Assembly: GCA_966186435.1 (NCBI GenBank)
Contig: CBIFWW010000102.1
Coordinates: 1-11,980 of the forward strand
Length of the DNA stretch: 11,980 nucleotides
Origin: CBIFWW01 sp966186435
Lineage (GTDB): Bacteria; Pseudomonadota; Gammaproteobacteria; Enterobacterales; Enterobacteriaceae
Direction: 5' to 3'
Made by a program: the position numbers and the translations under genes
Part shown: one piece after another, positions 6,290 to 11,980 of the stretch
Position numbering within the stretch: the stretch's first letter is position 1
How the letters are laid out: each line of letters starts with the position of its first letter
The notes under the pieces: generated by a model
Databases searched by the model: none
What the model was told of the DNA's origin: nothing
What the model saw: the letters and a program-made list of their open reading frames with translations, nothing else

Positions 6290-7450
6290 ATGAGCCTGGA
6301 AAACCCATTACTGGTCCTACGTGAAAAGATCAGCATCCTCGATGCCAAGTTGCTGGCGCTGCTGGCTGAACGCCGCACCTTGGCCGTAGAAGTCGGTAAA
6401 TCCAAATTAGAAACACACCGCCCGGTGCGGGATATAGACCGCGAACGCGATCTGCTTGAGCGCTTGATAACCTTGGGTAAGCCCCATCATTTGGATGCCC
6501 ACTACATTACCCGGCTGTTCCAACTAATTATTGAAGATTCAGTGTTGACCCAGCAGACCCTGCTGCAACAGCACCTGAATAAAACCAACCCAGCTTCTGC
6601 TCGGGTGGCCTTCCTGGGGCCTAAAGGCTCTTACTCCCATTTGGCTGCACGCCAGTATGCCGCCCGCCATTTCGAGCAATTTATTGAAAGCGGATGCGCC
6701 AAGTTCCACGATATCTTTAACCAGGTGGAAACAGGCCAGGCGGATTACGCCGTAGTACCGATTGAAAACACCAGTTCCGGGGCCATCAACGATGTCTATG
6801 ATCTGCTGCAACACACCAGCCTGAGTATTGTCGGTGAAATGACGGTGCCTATTGATCACTGCGTGCTGGTTTCTGGCACTACCGACCTGGGCACTATCCG
6901 TACTGTTTATAGCCACCCGCAGCCATTCCAGCAGTGCAGCCAGTTCCTGAACCGCTATCCGGACTGGAAGATTGAGTACTGCGAAAGCACCTCTGCGGCA
7001 ATGGAGAAAGTGGCACAGGCCAACTCTCCAACAGTAGCGGCCCTGGGCAGCGAAGCCGGTGGCAGCCTTTACGGGTTACAGGTGCTGGAACGTAATCTGG
7101 CGAACCAGACCCAGAACATTACCCGCTTCTTGGTGCTGGCGCGCAAGGCGGTTCAGGTTTCTGATCAGGTGCCGGCAAAAACTACCCTGCTGATGGCGAC
7201 CGGGCAACAGGCAGGTTCTCTGGTGGAGGCCCTGCTGGTGCTGCGTAATCACAAGCTGATTATGACCAAACTTGAATCCCGGCCAATCAACGGTAATCCA
7301 TGGGAAGAGATGTTTTATCTGGATATACAGGGGAATCTGCAATCCGAGGCAATGCAGCATGCGCTGAAGGAACTGGGTGAGATCACCCGATCCATGAAGG
7401 TGCTGGGCTGCTACCCTGGCGAGAACGTAGTTCCCGTCGAGCCAACCTGA
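6290..7450 (+). CDS. pheA: Bifunctional chorismate mutase P / prephenate dehydratase PheA
   Basis: PheA converts chorismate to prephenate and then to phenylpyruvate, the committed steps to phenylalanine. The 386 residues equal the E. coli length. The AroQ-type mutase domain (about 1-90) keeps every known active-site residue: Arg11, Arg28, Lys39, Asp48, Arg51, Glu52 and Gln88. The prephenate dehydratase domain (about 104-285) has GPKGSYSH, PIENTSSGAINDVYD and the TRF motif (NITRF) with the essential Thr. A C-terminal ACT domain (about 299-376) carries the Phe-binding motifs GSLV (GALV in E. coli) and ESRP, so feedback inhibition by Phe is expected. AAGGTAG at 6280-6286 serves as the ribosome binding site. 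Transcription is controlled by the pheL attenuator. Confidence 0.98.
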   Translation: MSLENPLLVLREKISILDAKLLALLAERRTLAVEVGKSKLETHRPVRDIDRERDLLERLITLGKPHHLDAHYITRLFQLIIEDSVLTQQTLLQQHLNKTNPASARVAFLGPKGSYSHLAARQYAARHFEQFIESGCAKFHDIFNQVETGQADYAVVPIENTSSGAINDVYDLLQHTSLSIVGEMTVPIDHCVLVSGTTDLGTIRTVYSHPQPFQQCSQFLNRYPDWKIEYCESTSAAMEKVAQANSPTVAALGSEAGGSLYGLQVLERNLANQTQNITRFLVLARKAVQVSDQVPAKTTLLMATGQQAGSLVEALLVLRNHKLIMTKLESRPINGNPWEEMFYLDIQGNLQSEAMQHALKELGEITRSMKVLGCYPGENVVPVEPT

Positions 7451-7460
7451 TTAACTCGCG

Positions 7461-7486
7461 AAAAAAGCCAGCAATTTTGCTGGCTT
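7461..7486 (-). terminator. Terminator between convergent pheA and tyrA, mainly serving tyrA
   Basis: The inverted repeat AAGCCAGCA / TGCTGGCTT (7465-7473 and 7478-7486) closes the loop ATTT. On the minus strand it is followed by six T (7466-7461), a proper terminator 18 nt after the tyrA stop. On the plus strand only TTAGTC follows, so it would stop pheA transcription poorly. Confidence 0.82.
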
Positions 7487-7503
7487 AGTCATATTTAAGG
7501 CTC

Positions 7504-8625
7504 TTATTGGCGGTTGTCGTTTGCCTGGCGTAGTAATGCCCGGCTCTCACTCTGGAAGCGCTGAGCGTAATCACCAAACCAGTGTTCAATCTTACGGAAG
7601 CTGTCGACAAACGCGGCCTTGTCCCCCTGCTCAAGCAAGCCAATAGCCTCACCAAACCGTTTGTAATAACGCTTAATCAGCGCCAGATTGTTTTCTGAAG
7701 ACATAATGATATCCGCATACAGCTGTGGATCCTGAGCAAATAGCCGCCCAACCATCCCCAGCTCCAGCCGGTAAATCGGTGACGAGAGCGCCAGCAATTG
7801 TTCAAGCTGAACGTTTTCCTCCGCCAGATGTAACCCATAGGCAAAAGTAGCAAAGTGCCGCAGCGCCTGAATAAAGGCCATGTTCTGGTCATGTTCGACA
7901 GCGCTGATGCGGTGCAGTCGCGCACCCCAAACCTGGATCTGCTCAAGCAGCCACTGATAGGCCTCCGGCTGGCGGCCATCGCAATACACCACCACCTGCT
8001 TCGCCAGGCTCCCGCTGTCCGGGCCAAACATGGGGTGCAAGCCAAGCACCGGGCCACGGTGAGCAGCCAACATCGCCTGAAGCGGGCCGTTTTTAACCGA
8101 GGCGAGATCCACCAAAATACAGTCTTCAGGCAGCGCTGGCAGACGGGTGATAACCTGTTCAGTAATATGAATAGGTACGCTGACAATCACCATCCCGGCA
8201 TCACTCAGGATGTGCTCAGCCTGCGGCCAGTCCTCTTGTTCCAGGACTTTGACCTGGTAGCCGCTTAGACTGAGCATTTTATGGAACAGGCGGCCCATCT
8301 GGCCATTACCCCCAACAATCACTACCGGACGCAGTGAAGGACACAGGGCCTTAAAACCTTTGTCGTTTTCACTGGAATAGGATTCACGCATCACCCGGCG
8401 CAGCACGTCTTCAATCAAGTCAGGCGGGACCCCTAAGGATTCCGCTTCGGCGCGGCGGGAAGCCAGCATCGCGCTTTCCCGCTCAGGTACGTATATGGGC
8501 AAGCCGTAGCGGCTTTTAACTTCACCGACTTCAGCAACCAGTTCCAGGCGGCGCGCCAGCAGAGCCAGCAGCGCCTTATCAACCTCATCAATTTGATCGC
8601 GTAACGCGGTCAACTCGGCAACCAT
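7504..8625 (-). CDS. tyrA: Bifunctional chorismate mutase T / prephenate dehydrogenase TyrA
   Basis: TyrA turns chorismate into prephenate and oxidises it with NAD+ to 4-hydroxyphenylpyruvate, the committed steps to tyrosine. The 373 residues equal the E. coli length. An AroQ mutase domain (about 1-88) is followed by the dehydrogenase domain with a Rossmann loop GGNGQMG (105-111) and His197 in LGLHPMFGP, the residue that assists hydride transfer in E. coli TyrA. The C-terminal helical dimerisation part is complete (ending RQANDNRQ). The start ATG at 8625 follows AGAGG, which overlaps the aroF stop codon 11 nt upstream, so the two genes form a tightly spaced operon (aroF-tyrA). The enzyme is expected to be inhibited by tyrosine. 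Confidence 0.98.
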   Translation of the reverse strand: MVAELTALRDQIDEVDKALLALLARRLELVAEVGEVKSRYGLPIYVPERESAMLASRRAEAESLGVPPDLIEDVLRRVMRESYSSENDKGFKALCPSLRPVVIVGGNGQMGRLFHKMLSLSGYQVKVLEQEDWPQAEHILSDAGMVIVSVPIHITEQVITRLPALPEDCILVDLASVKNGPLQAMLAAHRGPVLGLHPMFGPDSGSLAKQVVVYCDGRQPEAYQWLLEQIQVWGARLHRISAVEHDQNMAFIQALRHFATFAYGLHLAEENVQLEQLLALSSPIYRLELGMVGRLFAQDPQLYADIIMSSENNLALIKRYYKRFGEAIGLLEQGDKAAFVDSFRKIEHWFGDYAQRFQSESRALLRQANDNRQ

Positions 8626-8636
8626 AACTAAACCTC

Positions 8637-9707
8637 TTAATCCTGACGCGTGTGCAGATGGCTACTTAAATCGTCGTGAATATCACGCAACAGGGCCTCG
8701 GTGGTTTCCCAGTTGATACAGGCGTCGGTTACCGACACCCCATATTTCATCTCACTACGGGGCTGCTCGGAAGACTGATTACCTTCGTGAATATTGCTTT
8801 CAATCATTAAACCAATGATTGAGCGATTACCATCTTTAATCTGTGCGATAGCCGATTCAGCCACACCCGGCTGACGACGGAAATCTTTATTCGAATTGCC
8901 GTGGCTACAGTCGATCATCAAAGAAGGACGCAGACCTGCTTTCTCCATTTCGGCTTCACATTGTGCCACATCCGTCGGACTGAAGTTCGGGGCTTTGCCG
9001 CCGCGCAGGATCACATGGCCGTCTGGGTTACCGCGGGTTTGCAGTAGACAAACCTGGCCTGCCTGGTTGATGCCGACAAAACGGTGAGGCATAGCCGCCG
9101 CGCGCATCGCATTGATGGCGGTAGCCAGGCTGCCGTCGGTACCGTTTTTAAAGCCCACGGGCATGGAAAGACCAGAAGCCATTTCACGGTGAGTTTGTGA
9201 TTCCGTGGTGCGGGCGCCAATGGCAGACCAGCTGAATAGATCGCCCAGATACTGCGGGCTGTTGGGATCCAATGCTTCGGTTGCCAGCGGCAGCCCCATG
9301 GCAACCAATTCCACTAACAGGTTACGGCCAATTTTCAACCCGGCTTCCACATCAAAAGAGCCATCCATATGAGGATCGTTAATCAGCCCTTTCCAGCCGA
9401 CGGTAGTCCGTGGCTTTTCAAAATAGACGCGCATTACGAGATACAGGCTATCGCTCACCTGTTCAGATAATGTTTTAAAACGACGAGCGTATTCAATGGC
9501 CGCTTCAGGATCGTGGATTGAGCAAGGACCACAAACAACCAGTAAACGGGGATCGCGCCCACTGATGATATCGGAGATGGTCTTGCGGGATTGCTCCACT
9601 TGCGCAGATTGGGCCTCTGTAAGCGGGAATTCGGCCTTCAGTTGCTCTGGCGTGATCATGACATGTTCATCGGAAATATGAATATTGTTCAGCGCGTCTT
9701 TTTGCAT
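8637..9707 (-). CDS. aroF: 3-deoxy-7-phosphoheptulonate (DAHP) synthase, tyrosine-sensitive isozyme AroF
   Basis: AroF condenses phosphoenolpyruvate and erythrose 4-phosphate, the first step of the shikimate pathway. The protein has 356 residues, as in E. coli. The start is the ATG at 9707 (MQKDALNN), which matches the family N-terminus and has AAGGA upstream; the open frame extends 18 codons further but without a ribosome binding site or homology. Metal ligands by alignment are Cys62 (GPCSIHDP), His269 (DCSHGN), Glu303 (MIESN) and Asp328 (VTDAC). Residues at which E. coli AroF mutants lose tyrosine inhibition are kept (Asn8, Pro148, Gln152), supporting the Tyr-sensitive isozyme over AroG/AroH. 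It is the first gene of the aroF-tyrA operon, with TyrR boxes upstream. Confidence 0.98.
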   Translation of the reverse strand: MQKDALNNIHISDEHVMITPEQLKAEFPLTEAQSAQVEQSRKTISDIISGRDPRLLVVCGPCSIHDPEAAIEYARRFKTLSEQVSDSLYLVMRVYFEKPRTTVGWKGLINDPHMDGSFDVEAGLKIGRNLLVELVAMGLPLATEALDPNSPQYLGDLFSWSAIGARTTESQTHREMASGLSMPVGFKNGTDGSLATAINAMRAAAMPHRFVGINQAGQVCLLQTRGNPDGHVILRGGKAPNFSPTDVAQCEAEMEKAGLRPSLMIDCSHGNSNKDFRRQPGVAESAIAQIKDGNRSIIGLMIESNIHEGNQSSEQPRSEMKYGVSVTDACINWETTEALLRDIHDDLSSHLHTRQD

Positions 9708-9766
9708 GATGTGATCCTTTAGCTCATTTGCGATTATTAGTACCCCGTGAAAGTGAACCACACCTT

Positions 9767-9795
9767 ATCATAGATAGTAAAGAAATCAATCCATA
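9767..9795 (-). promoter_or_regulatory. Predicted promoter of aroF-tyrA
   Basis: On the minus strand TATGAT (9772-9767, five of six) is the best -10, giving a start near 9760 and a leader of about 53 nt. At 17-nt spacing the -35 would be TATGGA (9795-9790), a poor match. The promoter is best supported by its place within the cluster of TyrR boxes. Confidence 0.5.
9776..9793 (-). promoter_or_regulatory. Candidate TyrR box 1 (within the promoter)
   Basis: TGGATT-GATTTC-TTTACT on the minus strand matches eight of the twelve fixed bases of TGTAAA-N6-TTTACA, including the invariant G and C. It lies between the -10 and -35 of aroF, so bound TyrR would block RNA polymerase. Confidence 0.5.
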
Positions 9796-9798
9796 ATA

Positions 9799-9816
9799 CG
9801 TAACGTTTTTAGTACA
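9799..9816 (-). promoter_or_regulatory. Candidate TyrR box 2
   Basis: TGTACT-AAAAAC-GTTACG on the minus strand matches eight of twelve consensus bases, with the invariant G and C. Its centre is 23 bp from box 1, the spacing known for adjacent weak and strong boxes at other TyrR-controlled genes such as tyrP. Confidence 0.5.
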
Positions 9817-9851
9817 CACGCAAAGTAATACAGCCATACTGGGCATTTAAG

Positions 9852-9869
9852 TGTAATTTATTATTTACA
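9852..9869 (-). promoter_or_regulatory. Strong TyrR box 3
   Basis: TGTAAA-TAATAA-ATTACA on the minus strand matches eleven of twelve consensus bases and is the best TyrR box in the window. Its centre is 53 bp (about five helical turns) upstream of box 2. This suits cooperative binding by a TyrR hexamer with looping, giving tyrosine-mediated repression of aroF-tyrA. Confidence 0.78.
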
Positions 9870-10016
9870 AATAGTAATTTAACGATGGTTCTTCAAGCGT
9901 TAAATCCTCTTTTATCTCTTGGGCATGGAATACGATATCGTCGCTTACCAATTGGTGACGGGAAAATGCCTAAATGATAAAATTGTTGAATAATTTAATA
10001 TTGCCTCGGGGATGCC
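9870..10016. other. Non-coding stretch between the aroF control region and yfiR
   Basis: Together with the TyrR region this makes a 309-nt gap without a real gene. It contains two perfect 10-bp palindromes close together, ACGATATCGT (9932-9941) and ACCAATTGGT (9947-9956), and an A/T-rich segment before yfiR (9971-10003). The yfiR promoter should be here, but no -35/-10 pair is convincing. E. coli carries the lipoprotein gene yfiL at this place; nothing resembling it is present. A 31-codon frame starting at 9885 has no ribosome binding site. Confidence 0.5.
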
Positions 10017-10546
10017 ATGGTTATTACAGGAGGTAACTGGCTAAAGGCTTTTGTTCTCCTGATGCTTTTGCCATTAATGGGGTGGGCATCAGCGTCTTTG
10101 AGCCAGGACAATATCAATGCGGTGAGCAATGATGGCAGCGGCATCGTCAGTTATATCCCCAGTCGATCCTTAAAAGGAATTACCCCGGCGGTGCATCTTC
10201 ACCACCGCACGCTATGCTCCGGTACTTTCTGCGCCGGGCCACTTAACATATACCGGTGCTTATTGATAATCCCGGCCAAGGGCTGGGTGTCCGTTATGAC
10301 ACCGTCTATTTAGGCCTCGAATCACCGGCTCATCAGGAACAATTTGTGCAGCAGTACCAATCTCATCCACTATTAACCATCGCGGAAAATAATTCCCAAT
10401 GTATTAGCGGCAGTGATTTTCGTTTACAGGTCGTCCCCAACCGGATGAGTTTCTCAGTCAATCTGGACTCTGTTTCCCGCAACGGTGTGCGGATAAATCC
10501 AAACGTGCTATTACTAGCCCGGCCGCGGAATGCTTATCATGAATAG
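10017..10546 (+). pseudogene. yfiR: yfiR, periplasmic repressor of DgcN, broken by two frameshifts
   Basis: Intact YfiR (172 residues in E. coli) is a periplasmic protein that holds the diguanylate cyclase YfiN/DgcN inactive. Here its homology is spread over three frames. Frame 1 (from 10017) gives a signal peptide (KAFVLLMLLPLMGWASA) and SGIVSY. A second frame, open only at 10174-10263, gives CIFTTARYAPVL, matching E. coli CIFSSSRFSTAL. A third frame (from about 10247 to 10546) gives IPVLID, VYLG, ISGSDF and SVNLDSVSRNGVRINPNVLLLARP, matching the E. coli C-terminus. Read straight, translation ends at 10313 after 98 residues. The shifts map to 10174-10192, perhaps one extra C in CCCC at 10183-10186, and to about 10252, best explained by two missing bases in TAT-nnA-CCG. 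The gene overlaps dgcN by 8 nt. Sequencing errors cannot be excluded. Confidence 0.85.
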
Positions 10547-11750
10547 CCGTAAGAACACCGTGCGGCAAACCTTTAAACGTACCCTTCGCCGCATCAGCAT
10601 AGTCAGTGTGACCATCACGATGATCATCGCCTGGATGCTGTTGTCTGCAACCTCATTGATACCTCTGAAGCAGTATGCGCAAACTAACCTCAAACTGTCC
10701 GGCACCATGGTGAGCCATAGTCTTGAAGCTGCTGTGGTATTCCATGACAAGCAAGCGGCGAATGAAACCCTGACGGCGTTGGGCAATCAGGGATTGTTTG
10801 CTCAGGCTGAAGTCCTGGATCACCGTGGCCAACCTTTCGCCAACTGGGTGCTGGCAAATAATGCTGACCGTACCATAGTGGCCAATACGGTAAGCCGCTG
10901 GCTATACCCAAACCCGATTACAGTGGAGATTACCCACAATAATACCCCTATTGGTACCCTACGCCTGACAGGAACTGATGGCATTGTTACCCACTTCGTG
11001 TGGATTTCCCTGGCGGTGCTCACGGCTTGTTTGACCCTCGCGGCCTTTATTTCTATGGGGATAACTCACTATTTACACTATGACCTGGTTCGCGCTTTGC
11101 AAAATATCACTGAAGTGGTGCATGAAGTACGGGTTAAGCGGGATTTCTCCCGCCGCGTATCCCCGGAAAAAATTGCTGAGTTCCAGCAGTTCTCCTCTGA
11201 CTTTAACAGCCTATTAGGGGAAATGGAGGAGTGGCAGCATAAGCTCCAGCAGCGCAATGACTACCTGCAAAAAAGCGCCCTACACGACCCACTCACTGGT
11301 CTTCCAAACCGCGCTTCCTTCAATAAAGCCTTACAGCAGCTAATGAATAGCGCCAGCCAACGCCAGCAAAGCGCATTACTATTTATGGATGGTGACAACT
11401 TTAAAACGATTAATGATACCTGGGGCCATTCCGCCGGGGACCAGGTGTTAATGGAAATTGCCAGCCGGCTGGTGCGGTTTGTCGGCGTGCGCTGTAAGGC
11501 CTATCGCCTGGGTGGCGATGAGTTTGCTGTGATACTCACTGGTGTCCAACAGGTGGCTGATATCCACTACGCCATGGCAAAACTGCACGACCTGATGCTG
11601 CCCGCAATCCATATCGGCAGTGGAATAGATGTGGCGATGACACTCAGCGTGGGCTATGCCATCCCGGATGAAGGTAGTACTGCGGAAAGTATTCTCGATG
11701 TGGCTGACCGCCGCATGTACAGCGAAAAAAGAAAGCGATTAACCACTTAA
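10539..11750 (+). CDS. dgcN: Membrane diguanylate cyclase DgcN (YfiN)
   Basis: DgcN makes cyclic di-GMP from two GTP at the inner membrane. In E. coli it responds to envelope or reductive stress through YfiR, slows motility and can act on cell division. The 403 residues show TM1 (about 19-42), a periplasmic PAS-like sensor domain (about 45-150) and TM2 (about 152-176). These are followed by a HAMP linker (about 177-230) and a GGDEF domain starting at ALHDPLTGLPNR. Catalytic and metal residues are intact: DGDNFK (about 284-289), NDTWGH and GGDEF (about 325-329). The product-inhibition I-site RxxD is absent (RCKA), as in E. coli YfiN. I prefer the ATG at 10539, with CGGAA about 9 nt upstream; the in-frame ATG at 10530 would add three residues. 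Its partners yfiR and yfiB are both damaged. Confidence 0.96.
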   Translation: MNSRKNTVRQTFKRTLRRISIVSVTITMIIAWMLLSATSLIPLKQYAQTNLKLSGTMVSHSLEAAVVFHDKQAANETLTALGNQGLFAQAEVLDHRGQPFANWVLANNADRTIVANTVSRWLYPNPITVEITHNNTPIGTLRLTGTDGIVTHFVWISLAVLTACLTLAAFISMGITHYLHYDLVRALQNITEVVHEVRVKRDFSRRVSPEKIAEFQQFSSDFNSLLGEMEEWQHKLQQRNDYLQKSALHDPLTGLPNRASFNKALQQLMNSASQRQQSALLFMDGDNFKTINDTWGHSAGDQVLMEIASRLVRFVGVRCKAYRLGGDEFAVILTGVQQVADIHYAMAKLHDLMLPAIHIGSGIDVAMTLSVGYAIPDEGSTAESILDVADRRMYSEKRKRLTT

Positions 11751-11759
11751 AGTTAAACC

Positions 11760-11933
11760 ATGACATTTCCACGTTACACCATGCCGGCCCTGGCTTTAAG
11801 CGGCTGCCAAAGCGCGCCGGGGAAATTCACGCCCGAGCAGATAGCTGCCATGCAATCTTTAGGGGTAACAAATAAAAAAGGCCTGGCAGATGCCAGGCCT
11901 TTTTTCTACGGATGTCGCCTAAGCGAATCTTAG
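11760..11933 (+). pseudogene. yfiB: yfiB remnant: signal peptide and first mature residues only, OmpA domain lost
   Basis: Nine nt after dgcN a 57-codon frame begins. Its residues LSGCQSAPGKFTPEQIAAMQSLGVT match the start of E. coli YfiB (LTGCQSPQGKFTPEQVAAMQS.GFT), an outer-membrane lipoprotein of about 160 residues that sequesters YfiR. The match stops at about 11867-11870, and the next bases belong to the rplS terminator. The peptidoglycan-binding OmpA-like domain (about 120 residues) has therefore been deleted up to the terminator. The frame then reads through the hairpin and stops at 11933, overlapping the rplS stop codon. The lipobox LSGC is still present, after a shortened 15-residue leader. 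It could make a tiny lipoprotein, but loss of function is more likely. Confidence 0.85.
11874..11905. terminator. Bidirectional terminator between dgcN-yfiB and rplS
   Basis: GGCCTGGC (11880-11887), loop AGAT, GCCAGGCC (11892-11899), flanked by six A on the left (11874-11879) and six T on the right (11900-11905). It therefore works on both strands. On the minus strand it ends the rplS transcript 24 nt after the rplS stop. On the plus strand it ends the yfiR-dgcN unit and lies inside the remnant yfiB frame. Confidence 0.93.
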
Positions 11934-11980
11934 TTAAGACGCTCTTTGATACGAGCAGCCTTACCAGTACGCTCACGCAG
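11930..11980 (-). CDS. rplS: 50S ribosomal protein L19, C-terminal end (partial)
   Basis: The minus strand reads LRERTGKAARIKERLN followed by TAA (11932-11930), the exact C-terminus expected of enterobacterial L19. The rest of the gene, about 100 codons, lies beyond the right edge. L19 sits at the 30S-50S interface. In E. coli rplS is the last gene of the rpsP-rimM-trmD-rplS operon, and its position next to yfiB agrees with this order. Confidence 0.95.
   Translation of the reverse strand: MRERTGKAARIKERLN

Noticed and set aside
9708..9761. An 18-residue N-terminal extension of AroF from the ATG at 9761
   Set aside because: The extension has no family homology and its start coincides with the predicted transcription start, leaving no leader. 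The ATG at 9707 has a good ribosome binding site.
9885..9980. Small 31-codon frame starting MVLQALNP before yfiR
   Set aside because: It has no Shine-Dalgarno sequence and no hydrophobic or lipobox segment that could make it a yfiL remnant, and it crosses the palindromes. Chance is the simplest explanation.
10174..10263. Programmed frameshifting as an explanation for split yfiR
   Set aside because: Two shifts would be needed within 80 nt. The CCCC run is not a known slippery heptamer followed by a structure, and one shift seems to need two missing bases. Decay fits better.

Overview
This window is chromosomal core DNA of a gamma-proteobacterium of the order Enterobacterales, most likely family Enterobacteriaceae. 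Gene order and protein sequences follow the Escherichia coli segment clpB - yfiH(pgeF) - rluD - bamD - raiA - pheL - pheA - tyrA - aroF - yfiR - yfiN(dgcN) - yfiB - rplS almost gene for gene, and most proteins can be recalled as near-identical to their E. coli counterparts. I cannot name the genus from sequence alone. No transposon, phage, CRISPR array, tRNA or complete rRNA gene is visible.

Left part (1-4680, minus strand): the edge carries a ribosomal RNA P1 promoter pointing out of the window, as expected because an rrn operon (rrnG) follows clpB in E. coli. Next come the clpB terminator, the ClpB disaggregase gene with a sigma-32 heat-shock promoter, and the rluD-pgeF pair joined by a 4-nt stop/start overlap. 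Divergent from rluD is bamD, the essential lipoprotein of the outer-membrane beta-barrel assembly machine.

Middle part (4692-9870): bamD and raiA (stationary-phase ribosome inactivator, with a good CRP site upstream) each end in their own terminator. Then come the two aromatic amino acid units. pheL-pheA (phenylalanine branch) is controlled by classical Phe-codon transcription attenuation. Convergent to it is aroF-tyrA (DAHP synthase and the tyrosine branch), preceded by three candidate TyrR boxes. AroF supplies the shikimate pathway that makes chorismate; PheA and TyrA split chorismate between phenylalanine and tyrosine.

Right part (10017-11980): the yfiR-dgcN-yfiB cyclic-di-GMP module is decaying unevenly. 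The diguanylate cyclase gene dgcN is intact with all catalytic motifs. Its periplasmic repressor gene yfiR carries two frameshifts, and the gene for the outer-membrane partner YfiB is cut down to about its first 36 codons, losing the whole OmpA-like domain. The lipoprotein gene yfiL that sits before yfiR in E. coli is absent. The window closes with the last 16 codons of rplS (ribosomal protein L19) on the minus strand and a bidirectional terminator. The DgcN module is the only part that departs clearly from the expected Enterobacteriaceae pattern; I see no wholly new system.
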